Assembly (NCBI GenBank): GCA_023268575.1
Contig: JALRCL010000019.1
Coordinates: 1-5,121 of the forward strand
Source of the DNA: Patulibacter sp.
GTDB taxonomy: Bacteria; Actinomycetota; Thermoleophilia; Solirubrobacterales; Solirubrobacteraceae
Direction of reading: 5' to 3'
Length of the DNA: 5,121 nt
The notes beneath the pieces were generated by a model. That model saw only the letters and a program-made list of their open reading frames with translations, did no database searches and was not told the origin of the DNA. Positions 1 through 5,121 of this stretch are shown here, in pieces. The number at the start of each line of letters is the position of its first letter. The first letter of the stretch is position 1. The position numbers and the translations under genes are program-made.

Positions 1-1133
1 GGCTCCATCGCCCGCTCGAGGACCTGCGGCGTCATCCCGGCGCCGGTGTCGGCGACGGACAGCACGACGAGCTCCACGTCGTGCTCGTCGACGGCGCGGC
101 GGGTGGAGATCGTCAGCGTGCCGCCGCCGGGCATCGCGTCGCGCGCGTTGACGGCGAGGTTGAAGAGCACCTGCTCCATCTGCCCGCGGTCGGCCCGCAC
201 CGTCGGGACGTCGTCGAGCAGCTCGGTGCGCATCGTGATGTGCTCCCCCAGCGCCCGGCGCAGCAGCGTCTCGACGCCGTGGACGACGTCGCGCAGGTCG
301 AGGACCTCGGGCGCGGTGACCTCGCGCCGACCGAAGATGAGGAGCTGGCGGGTGAGCGCCGCACCGCGCTGCGCGGCCTCGCGGATCTGCTCCACGTCGT
401 TGGCGAGCTCCGGCCGGTCCTCGAGCTCGTCCCGGACGAACCCGGCGTAGTTGATGATGACGCCGAGCAGGTTGTTGAAGTCGTGCGCGACGCCGCCGGC
501 GAGCTGCCCGAGGCTCTCGAGCCGCTGAGCCTGCGCCTCGCGCGCCTGGCGCCGCATCTGCTCGCGCTCGCGCTCGGCCGCGAGCCGCTCGGAGATGTCG
601 CGGACCGCGGCCCAGGCGAGGAGCCCGGCGTCCGTGCGGGTGCTCGACAGCGAGATCTCGGCGGGGAACTCCGTCCCGTCGCGGCGACGGCCGGAGAGCT
701 GCAGGCCGGCGCCCATCGGCCGCGTCTTCGGGTCGTGGAAGTACCCGTGGCGGTGCCCGCTGTGGGTGCCGCGGAAGCGCTCGGGGATGAGCGCCTCGAT
801 CGGCACGCCGACCAGGCCGCCCGCCTCGTAGCCGAAGAGTCGCTCGGCCTGGACGTTCGCGAGCAGGATCGTGCCGTTCGGCGTGACCCCCACGACGGCG
901 TCCGGCAGCGCCTCGAGGAACTGCTCGAAGTCGGCGACGCCCACCTGGACGCGCTCGCGGATCTCGTCGGTCGCCTCCTCGGCGTGGCCGGCAGGTCCCG
1001 GGCCGTGCGGGGCGACGCCCGCGGATGGCGCGCCGGTCGCGGTGCCCGCCACGACATCGCCGGGGTCGTGTCCGGCGCCGAGCCCGGCCGGGAACACGGC
1101 GTGGCCGACATCGGCGGAGGACGAGAAACCCAT
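1..1133 (-). CDS. PAS-domain sensor histidine kinase, C-terminus cut by the window edge
   Basis: This is a probably cytoplasmic sensor kinase that autophosphorylates on a histidine and would pass the phosphate to a response regulator not visible here. The open frame gives 377 complete codons from ATG 1133. Residues 1-60 are Gly/Ala/Pro-rich with no membrane span. A PAS domain covers about 68-183 and contains RRRDGTEFPAEISLS. A charged, coiled-coil-like linker (about 180-206) follows. The HisKA H-box LAGGVAHDFNNLLGV has phospho-acceptor His217. The N-box NLAVNARDAMPGGG has Asn329, and the G1 box DTGAGM is at 362-367. The frame leaves the window at ERAMEP, where relatives usually read FEP, so the rest of the ATPase domain and any receiver domain lie outside. 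The H-box resembles CckA-like and other hybrid-type kinases. ATG 1133 is the first plausible start; there is no clear Shine-Dalgarno (only GATGAG), and no ATG or GTG was found in frame in the roughly 130 nt upstream. The kinase call is firm; the signal is unknown. Confidence 0.93.
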   Translation of the reverse strand, partial: MGFSSSADVGHAVFPAGLGAGHDPGDVVAGTATGAPSAGVAPHGPGPAGHAEEATDEIRERVQVGVADFEQFLEALPDAVVGVTPNGTILLANVQAERLFGYEAGGLVGVPIEALIPERFRGTHSGHRHGYFHDPKTRPMGAGLQLSGRRRDGTEFPAEISLSSTRTDAGLLAWAAVRDISERLAAEREREQMRRQAREAQAQRLESLGQLAGGVAHDFNNLLGVIINYAGFVRDELEDRPELANDVEQIREAAQRGAALTRQLLIFGRREVTAPEVLDLRDVVHGVETLLRRALGEHITMRTELLDDVPTVRADRGQMEQVLFNLAVNARDAMPGGGTLTISTRRAVDEHDVELVVLSVADTGAGMTPQVLERAME

Positions 1134-1213
1134 GTCGCACTCATCGGTCGGGCACCGGCACGGCTTGACCGGCGAACCCGGGTGAACGTCGCTCTGGCGC
1201 GCGAGCTCCCCCG

Positions 1214-1240
1214 GTCGGCGGAGGCCTTCCGTCCGCCGAC
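1214..1240. repeat. 9-bp perfect inverted repeat upstream of the kinase gene
   Basis: GTCGGCGGA (1214-1222) and TCCGCCGAC (1232-1240) pair perfectly around a 9-nt loop. The repeat lies about 80 nt upstream of the kinase start, and on the plus strand it is followed by six G residues. There is no T-run on either side, so it is not a classical intrinsic terminator. It could be a factor-dependent terminator hairpin, a leader structure or an operator for the kinase gene. The structure is seen directly; its role is not known. Confidence 0.5.
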
Positions 1241-1388
1241 GGGGGGAACGATCGCCGATGGAGGGGACGCCCCGCCCTCCGCGTCGAACGAACGTTGGGC
1301 GACCACCGCCTCCAACGTCCGTCCAGACGGGCGGTTGCACGGGGAGCGGCGCGTCGCGCGCGACGAGCGGTCGACGTTGCGCGACGAA

Positions 1389-1410
1389 CGGCTCGGTCGC
1401 AGCCGAGCCG
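1389..1410 (-). terminator. Likely terminator hairpin of the mhuD-like gene
   Basis: The plus strand reads CGGCTCGG, a 6-nt loop, then CCGAGCCG: a perfect 8-bp, almost all G+C stem. It begins 13 nt after the TGA of the heme-degrading monooxygenase, the usual position for a transcription terminator. On the minus strand the stem is followed by TTCGTCG rather than a true U-run. That is common for terminators in high-G+C actinomycetes, but leaves open that it is only an mRNA-stabilising 3' hairpin. Confidence 0.5.
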
Positions 1411-1423
1411 CCCGCCGGGATGC

Positions 1424-1741
1424 TCAGGGGGCGACGCGCTGGACGACCTCGAAGCCCAGGACCGCGGAGCCGTGCGCGACGGGCTTCTCCCCGCGATCGG
1501 CAGCCGCCTGGGCGTGCCCGCGAGTGAACGACGCGCTGGAGACCCACGCCTGGAAGGCCTCCTCGCTCTCCCAGCGCGTGTAGACGAAGTACCGCGTCTC
1601 GCCGGCGACGGGGCGCAGGAGCTCGTAGCCCTCGAACCCCGGCTGCTGCTCGACCTCTCCGACGCGGTTGGCGAACCGCTCCTCCAGCTCGGCGGCGCGG
1701 TCGGGGGCGACCTCGATCGCGTTGATCTTCACGACGGACAC
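1424..1741 (-). CDS. mhuD: MhuD/IsdG-type heme-degrading monooxygenase
   Basis: This complete 105-residue protein belongs to the antibiotic-biosynthesis-monooxygenase-like (ABM) ferredoxin-fold family. Members work as homodimers and use heme as both substrate and cofactor, cleaving the porphyrin to release iron. The N-terminus (VVKINAIEV), the stretch LLRPVAGETRYFVYTRWES and EAFQAW closely resemble remembered Mycobacterium MhuD. The catalytic residues known for IsdG/MhuD are present: Asn7, Trp66 and His76, plus Arg26, which is also found in MhuD. The Trp-to-His spacing is 10, as in IsdG, versus 9 in MhuD. The start is GTG 1741, chosen because GGAGG (1750-1746) lies 4 nt upstream and the protein then aligns with MhuD from residue 1. 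A later GTG at 1732 would remove the first residues. It stands as its own unit, 250 nt after the transporter operon, with a hairpin behind it. It may be labelled antibiotic biosynthesis monooxygenase elsewhere, but the residue set favours heme degradation. Whether the product is mycobilin-like or staphylobilin-like cannot be told. Confidence 0.93.
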   Translation of the reverse strand: MSVVKINAIEVAPDRAAELEERFANRVGEVEQQPGFEGYELLRPVAGETRYFVYTRWESEEAFQAWVSSASFTRGHAQAAADRGEKPVAHGSAVLGFEVVQRVAP

Positions 1742-1745
1742 GGTT

Positions 1746-1750
1746 CCTCC
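1746..1750 (-). promoter_or_regulatory. Ribosome binding site of the mhuD-like gene
   Basis: The minus strand reads GGAGG, then AACC, then GTG. The spacing of 4 nt is short but usable, and it decides the GTG start at 1741 over the next in-frame GTG at 1732, which would be 13 nt away. Confidence 0.75.
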
Positions 1751-1841
1751 AGGGTTTCGGGTGCCCTGATCCTGCCACGCCCGGGGACGCCGCGGCGCCC
1801 GAGGGCGCGGGCACGGATCCGCCTGGCGCGCGGATTCCTGC

Positions 1842-1860
1842 CCGCGTCGGGACGACGCGG
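1842..1860. repeat. Compact 8-bp stem, 3-nt loop hairpin
   Basis: CCGCGTCG (1842-1849) and CGACGCGG (1853-1860) pair perfectly around a GGA loop. It sits about 100 nt upstream of the mhuD-like start and about 130 nt downstream of the lipoprotein stop. On the minus strand no U-run follows. It may be a second terminator-like element for the operon, a leader structure, or a regulator site; the sequence does not decide. Confidence 0.45.
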
Positions 1861-1912
1861 AAAGGACCACCGCCGACACGGCGCCGCGGCCGGACGGACG
1901 GATCCCCGCGAG

Positions 1913-1952
1913 CCGGTCGCGGGACGTGCCACCCGGCGCGCCCCGCGACCGG
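1913..1952 (-). terminator. Long inverted repeat behind the transporter operon, possible terminator
   Basis: CCGGTCGCGGG (1913-1923) pairs over 11 bp with CCCGCGACCGG (1942-1952), with an 18-nt loop between. It is the first strong inverted repeat after the lipoprotein stop (40 nt downstream in transcription order), so an end-of-operon hairpin is the simplest reading. No U-run follows on the minus strand. The right arm lies inside a tandem duplication whose second copy (1975-1985) also matches the left arm, so two alternative pairings are possible. Confidence 0.4.
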
Positions 1953-2000
1953 TCGCGATCAGCTGCTCGGCGCGCCCCGCGACCGTGGCGATCAGCTGCT
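1934..2000. repeat. Imperfect 34/33-nt tandem duplication spanning the lipoprotein stop codon
   Basis: Two adjacent copies, 1934-1967 (34 nt) and 1968-2000 (33 nt), both begin CGGCGCGCCCCGCGACCG and end GCGATCAGCTGCT. They differ by one missing base and one substitution. The right copy contains the lipoprotein stop codon (1992-1994). The left copy carries the equivalent TGA at 1959-1961, in the same frame, after ten further sense codons. The left copy also contains a perfect 14-bp palindrome CGCGACCGGTCGCG (1945-1958). This looks like a local slippage or recombination duplication of the 3' end of the gene. Confidence 0.85.
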
Positions 2001-2738
2001 CGAGCCGCCCGAGCCCGCTCCCGCGCCACGCTCGGCGTCCTGCCCGCGCGCGGGCCGCAGCTCGGACTGACAGGCCGCGCTCGCCTTGCGGAACGTCGCG
2101 TCGTCGCGGTCGACCTCGCCGGGGTCGAAGATCGGCCCGTTCCCCGAGAAGTCCGGGTCCGGCAGGTCGTAGCCGTGCTTCCGCACGCAGGCGACGTACG
2201 CCTGCACGCGCCGCCGGAGGCGCGGGTCGGCGGTGCCTCGCCCTGCGCCCGGTCCGCCGCGCCCGCCCATCCGGGCGCCGCACGTCTCGAGCGCCTTGCG
2301 GAACGCCTCGCGCTGCTCGTCGCTCATCCCGGCGCCGGGGGGCGTCGGCCCCCGGCCGGTGGTGCCGGTGCCCCCGGGGGCGCCGCCGCCCGGCAGCCCG
2401 TCGCCGCCCGGCAGCCCGTCGGGCGGACCGCCCGCCGGCGGACCCCCGGCCCCGTCCGGCACCTGGCCCCCGGGACCGCCGCCCGGGGGGCCGCCGGAGC
2501 CGCGGGCGCCGTCGGGCCGCTCCGGCAGCTCGACGCCCTGCTCCTTCAGACAGGCGGCGACCGCGCCACGATCGCCGCCCGCAGCCGCCGTCGTGCGCGT
2601 CGCGCTCGAGGATGCCTCGTCGCCCCCGCCGCACGCGCCGAGCGCGAGCATCGCGCCGAGCGCGAGCGTCAGCGCGAGTGCGCGCGCCGACCGTCCTGGG
2701 ACCGGCGGCGCGGTGCCGCCGGCGTTGCCGTCCCGCAT
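1992..2738 (-). CDS. Gly/Pro-rich lipoprotein with two cysteine-pair modules
   Basis: This is a 248-residue predicted lipoprotein of unknown exact function, anchored outside the cytoplasmic membrane. ATG 2738 follows GAGGAGG with 5-nt spacing. The signal peptide ends in lipobox LGAC with Cys36 as the lipidation site, followed by GGGDE. The mature part has two related modules. The first is ACLKEQGVELPE (Cys63) ending in FRKALETC (Cys153). The second is ACVRKHGYDLPDPDF (Cys184) ending in FRKASAAC (Cys223). The first module is interrupted by a Gly/Pro-rich segment at about 79-136. The cysteines could form a disulfide in each module (inferred). It is the last gene of the transporter operon, 36 nt after the DUF5666-like gene. 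Lipoproteins with this C-x-x-x-x-G-x-x-L-P pattern recur beside MacB-like transporters in actinomycetes, as I recall, so an extracytoplasmic partner or substrate-capture role is plausible. The lipoprotein call is strong; the function is open. Confidence 0.88.
   Translation of the reverse strand: MRDGNAGGTAPPVPGRSARALALTLALGAMLALGACGGGDEASSSATRTTAAAGGDRGAVAACLKEQGVELPERPDGARGSGGPPGGGPGGQVPDGAGGPPAGGPPDGLPGGDGLPGGGAPGGTGTTGRGPTPPGAGMSDEQREAFRKALETCGARMGGRGGPGAGRGTADPRLRRRVQAYVACVRKHGYDLPDPDFSGNGPIFDPGEVDRDDATFRKASAACQSELRPARGQDAERGAGAGSGGSSS
2386..2421. repeat. Perfect 18-bp tandem repeat inside the lipoprotein gene
   Basis: CCGCCCGGCAGCCCGTCG occurs twice back to back (2386-2403 and 2404-2421) with no mismatch. 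It encodes repeated DGLPGG in the Gly/Pro-rich linker. Being a multiple of three, unit gain or loss would keep the frame, so this linker can change length between strains. Confidence 0.9.
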
Positions 2739-2743
2739 GTGGT

Positions 2744-2750
2744 CCTCCTC
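2744..2750 (-). promoter_or_regulatory. Strong ribosome binding site of the lipoprotein gene
   Basis: The minus strand reads GAGGAGG, then ACCAC, then ATG. This is a near-ideal match to the 16S rRNA tail at 5-nt spacing, fixing the start at 2738 and suggesting the lipoprotein is translated independently of, and perhaps more strongly than, the upstream coupled genes. Confidence 0.85.
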
Positions 2751-2774
2751 TGACTGGATCCGGAAGAGGGCGGC

Positions 2775-3530
2775 TCAGCCACCCTCGAAGAGCTGGTCGA
2801 CGGCGGAGCCCGAACGCGAGCCGGCGCCCGAGCGCCCGGTCGAGCCCGAGCCCGACGGCGCGGTGCCGCCGCCGGACTGTCCTGCGCCCGCCCGTCCTCC
2901 GCCGAAGAGCGACAGCGCCGAGAGACCGGGCGCGGTCGCCTGCACCGCGGTGGCACTGATCGAGCCGTCGCTGCGGCTCGTGCCCTGAACGATCACCGCG
3001 TCGCCGGGATGGACGCCACCGGCGCTCGAGTGCGACAGCCGCTGGACGTCGGCCTGCGCGCCGACGCGGACCTCGACGGTCGCGCCGTCGGCCGTCGTGA
3101 CGTAGAGCCGTGAGCCCTTGACGTTCGCGACCGCGCCCACCGTCGTCCCCGAGCCGGAGCCGGAGGCGCCCGCGGCCGCGTCGGCACCACCGGCTGCTGC
3201 CGCCCCACCCGCCGCGTCGCCGCCACCGGCGGGAGCTCCGCCGCGCTGGCCCCCGGCCATCGCGGCCATCGCGGCCAGACCACCGGGTCCACCGCGCGCG
3301 AGGCCCGCCGCGGAGCCGTCGTCCCCCTGGCCCTTCTGCACCTGGACGCCGGCGATGAAGCCGACCCCGAGCAGGAGCACGGCGACGAGACCGAGCGGCA
3401 CCGGCGCGAGCCACGCAGACCGTCCCCCGCCGCGGCGCAGGTCCTCCGCCAGCGGCGGGTCCTCCTCGTCCCAGGCCTCGTCGGGCAGGTCGAGCTCGGT
3501 GGTCTCGGGGTCGAGCTGGGTCTCACTCAT
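2775..3530 (-). CDS. Single-span membrane protein with DUF5666-like domain
   Basis: This 251-residue protein has a strongly acidic N-terminus (1-30), an arginine cluster LRRGGGR and one membrane helix at about 41-63 (WLAPVPLGLVAVLLLGVGF). That predicts an N-in, C-out topology with most of the protein outside the membrane. A low-complexity Gly/Ala/Ser linker (about 70-128) leads to a small beta-rich domain at about 129-200 (VGAVANVKGSRLYVTTADG, then PGDAVIVQG and DGSISATAV). This is the pattern of DUF5666/OB-like domains. The tail (201-251) is Gly/Ser-rich and ends VDQLFEGG. ATG 3530 overlaps the permease stop by 8 nt (ATGAGTGA), with GAGG 9 nt upstream inside the permease gene, implying translational coupling. 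A part in the transporter complex, perhaps as a short adaptor in place of MacA, is inferred only from position and topology. The domain call is from remembered sequence pattern. Confidence 0.88.
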   Translation of the reverse strand: MSETQLDPETTELDLPDEAWDEEDPPLAEDLRRGGGRSAWLAPVPLGLVAVLLLGVGFIAGVQVQKGQGDDGSAAGLARGGPGGLAAMAAMAGGQRGGAPAGGGDAAGGAAAAGGADAAAGASGSGSGTTVGAVANVKGSRLYVTTADGATVEVRVGAQADVQRLSHSSAGGVHPGDAVIVQGTSRSDGSISATAVQATAPGLSALSLFGGGRAGAGQSGGGTAPSGSGSTGRSGAGSRSGSAVDQLFEGG

Positions 3531-4838
3531 AGCGCAGGGCCTCGATCGGGCGCAGCCGCGCAGCGCGGCCCGCCGGGTAGGTGCCGAAGAACAGGCCGCA
3601 CAGCGCCGACGCGCCGAAGGCCAGGAGGACGGAGGACGGGACGACGTCCGGCCGGACGCCGGCGATCTCGACGCGGCTCACGAGCAGCCCGACGAGCACG
3701 CCGAGCAGGCCGCCCAAGCTCGAGACGAGGACCGCCTCGGTCAGGAACTGGGCCAGGACATCGCCGCGACGGGCACCGACCGCCTTGCGGATCCCGATCT
3801 CGCGGGTCCGCTCGGTCACCGAGACGAGCATGATGTTCATGACCCCGATCCCGCCGACGAGCAGCGAGATCGCGGCGACCGCCCCGAGGAGCGTCGTGAA
3901 GACGCCGGTGGTCGAGCTCGACGCCGCGAGGATCGAGCCCTGGTTGACGACCTGGAAGCCGGAGCTGCTCGTGGACGCGCCGAGCGCGGCGGCGAGGCGG
4001 CTGCCCGCCACGCCGCGGGTCCCGCTCCGCGCGCTCGCCGCGCGGCCGGCCACCCCGGCACCAGCGGTCGGGGACGTCGCGGCGGTCCCGACGTCGTGAC
4101 GGCGGTCGAGGATGTCGGCGACCTCGGCCTGGGCCGCGTCGATGCCGTCCTCGCCCGTCGCCTGGACGGTGATCTGACTGATCGTGCCGTACCCCGCCAG
4201 CGCGTCCTGCACGGCGGTCCACGGGGCGAGCACCACGTCGTCCTGGTTCGTCGAGCCGCTCGCGCCCTTCGACGCGGTGATCCCGACGATCCGGAAGGCG
4301 ACGCCGTTGATCCGGACGCTCTGCCCGACGCCCACGCCGAGGTTCTGCACGACGGTCGGCCCGATGACGGCGACCCGCTCGTGGTCGCGGACCTCGGCGT
4401 CGGTGAGCGCGTCGCCGGACGCGATCGCGTAGTCCGAGGCCGTGAGGTAGGCGGGATCGGTGCCGAGCACCTGCGAGGGCTGGTAGCTCGTGGCGCCCGA
4501 GACGATCGTCGCCGAGGAGACCCGGACGACCGGCGAGGCCGACCGCACGTGCGGGGCCAGCTCGTCGTCGTCGAGCGCCCGGACGTCGTCCTCGGTGAGG
4601 GTCAGTGCGGAGGAGGCGCTCGATCCTGGACCGCCGCGCGCACCCGGCGCGGACACCATCAGGACGTTCGTGCCGAGGGAGCGGATGCTCGCCTGGACCT
4701 CCTGCTTGGACCCGTTGCCGACCGCGACGAGCACGATGACCGACGCGACGCCGATCGTCATGCCCAGGACGGTGAGCGCCGAGCGCAGCGGATTCGCCGC
4801 GATCCCGCCCGCGGCGGTGCGGGCGACCTCCCGCAGCG

Positions 4839-4842
<4 letters not shown>
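3523..4842 (-). CDS. MacB-type ABC transporter permease
   Basis: This is the complete 439-residue membrane subunit of a MacB/FtsX-family (type VII) ABC system, which couples cytoplasmic ATP hydrolysis to movements outside the membrane for export or signalling. The first membrane helix is at about 21-42 (SALTVLGMTIGVASVIVLVA). The extracytoplasmic MacB_PCD-like domain spans about 43-312, with conserved-looking RVAVIGPTVVQNL and VRINGVAFRIVGI. The FtsX domain has helices at about 315-340, 365-390 and 403-425. The hallmark loop GGIGVMNIMLVSVTERTREI is followed by GIRKAVGARR, which couples to the ATPase. The protein ends RPIEALRYE, typical of the family. An Ala/Gly/Ser/Thr-rich insert at about 251-293 sits between ILDRRHDV and GFQVVNQGSIL. 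Unlike E. coli MacB, the ATPase is a separate protein. ATG 4842 overlaps the ATPase stop (ATGA) with AGGAGG 7 nt upstream. Its substrate is unknown; macrolide, peptide, lipid or heme (HrtB-like) export are all possible. Confidence 0.95.

Positions 4843-5121
<279 letters not shown>

Larger units (their letters stand above)
1134..1423. other. Intergenic region between mhuD-like gene and kinase gene
   Basis: This 290-nt stretch has no convincing gene: its open frames lack recognisable protein content and ribosome binding sites. It should hold the kinase promoter, but I see no clear -10/-35 pair. It contains the hairpins at 1389-1410 and 1214-1240, a 14-bp palindrome CGTCGCGCGCGACG (1352-1365), a 7-bp inverted pair ACGTTGG/CCAACGT (1292-1298 and 1312-1318), and two copies of GCGCGACGARCGG (R = A or G) starting at 1358 and 1379, 21 nt apart. 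Some of these may bind a regulator; in DNA this G+C-rich, chance palindromes are also common. Confidence 0.5.
1742..1991. other. Intergenic region between the lipoprotein and mhuD-like genes
   Basis: This 250-nt stretch holds no convincing gene. It must contain the 3' end signals of the transporter operon and the promoter of the mhuD-like gene. The only weak promoter hint is CAGGAT on the minus strand at about 1767-1772, resembling an actinobacterial -10 (TAGGAT), without a clear -35. The right half is occupied by a tandem duplication and a long inverted repeat, and the middle by an 8-bp hairpin; these have separate entries. A reading frame running through it from 3414 on the minus strand is a shadow of the neighbouring genes. 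Confidence 0.5.

Noticed and set aside
1164..1170. TTGACC on the plus strand as a -35 box
   Set aside because: No -10-like sequence follows at 16-18 nt and there is no plus-strand gene for it to drive.
113..1315. A 400-codon minus-strand open frame over the kinase region
   Set aside because: It is shifted relative to the true kinase frame and gives Ser/Arg-rich nonsense. The correct frame starts at 1133 and runs off the left edge.
81..1583. A 500-codon open frame on the plus strand
   Set aside because: It is antisense to the kinase and the mhuD-like gene. Its protein is Arg/Leu/Val-rich with no domain, while the opposite strand shows clear H-, N- and G1-box motifs. Long antisense frames are expected at this G+C content.
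1424..2029. A 201-residue version of the mhuD-like protein starting far upstream
   Set aside because: The extra 96 residues are Arg/Ala-rich and unlike the family. GTG 1741 has a ribosome binding site and gives the normal family length with Asn at position 7.
2371..2380. CCCCCGGGGG palindrome
   Set aside because: It lies within Gly/Pro codons of the lipoprotein gene and is explained by coding of a G+C-rich repeat.
1295..2959. A 554-codon plus-strand open frame
   Set aside because: It runs antisense to three real genes and two intergenic regions. Its product is Arg/Pro/Ala low complexity without any domain or start signal.
1729..3414. A 561-codon minus-strand open frame
   Set aside because: It is out of frame with the lipoprotein and DUF5666-like genes, both of which have good ribosome binding sites, topology signals and motifs. 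The product is Arg/Gly-rich and is a composition artefact.
3527..4222. Minus- and plus-strand open frames inside the permease gene
   Set aside because: They are shadows of the permease, whose own frame gives membrane helices and the FtsX hallmark motifs throughout.

Overview
The window is very G+C-rich (well over 70% by eye), with G/C-ending codons throughout. All six recognisable genes lie on the minus strand, so transcription runs from the right edge to the left. The base composition, an MhuD-like heme-degrading enzyme and a MacB-type transporter joined to a DUF5666-like anchored protein and a lipoprotein all point to an actinomycete-type bacterium (Actinomycetota). A Thermoleophilia/Solirubrobacterales-like host is possible, but that is inference only.

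Region 1 (5121 to 1992, minus) is one tightly packed operon. It holds the C-terminal third of a MacB/LolD-type ABC ATPase (cut by the right edge), a complete MacB-type permease, a single-span membrane protein with a DUF5666-like extracytoplasmic domain, and a Gly/Pro-rich lipoprotein with paired cysteine modules. The joints are ATGA (4-nt overlap), ATGAGTGA (8-nt overlap) and a 36-nt gap with a strong ribosome binding site. The ATPase and permease form an export or mechanotransmission complex. The anchored protein and the lipoprotein are probably its extracytoplasmic partners. No MacA-type adaptor is visible, and its substrate cannot be read from the sequence.

Region 2 (1991 to 1742) is a 250-nt intergenic stretch with a 34/33-nt tandem duplication running into the lipoprotein stop codon, a long inverted repeat behind it and a compact 8-bp hairpin.

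Region 3 (1741 to 1424, minus) is a complete 105-residue heme-degrading monooxygenase of the MhuD/IsdG type, with Asn7, Trp66 and His76 all in place. A hairpin follows 13 nt after its stop.

Region 4 (1423 to 1134) is a 290-nt intergenic stretch with inverted and direct repeats and no gene.

Region 5 (1133 to 1, minus) is a soluble PAS-containing sensor histidine kinase, cut by the left edge within its ATP-binding domain. Its PAS domain has a histidine at the position of the FixL heme ligand.

The most interesting reading is that the MacB-family exporter, the heme-degrading enzyme and the PAS kinase form a heme-handling neighbourhood, as heme-responsive kinases, heme oxygenase and HrtBA do in corynebacteria. 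This is a hypothesis: apparent terminators separate the three units, and the exporter could serve another substrate.
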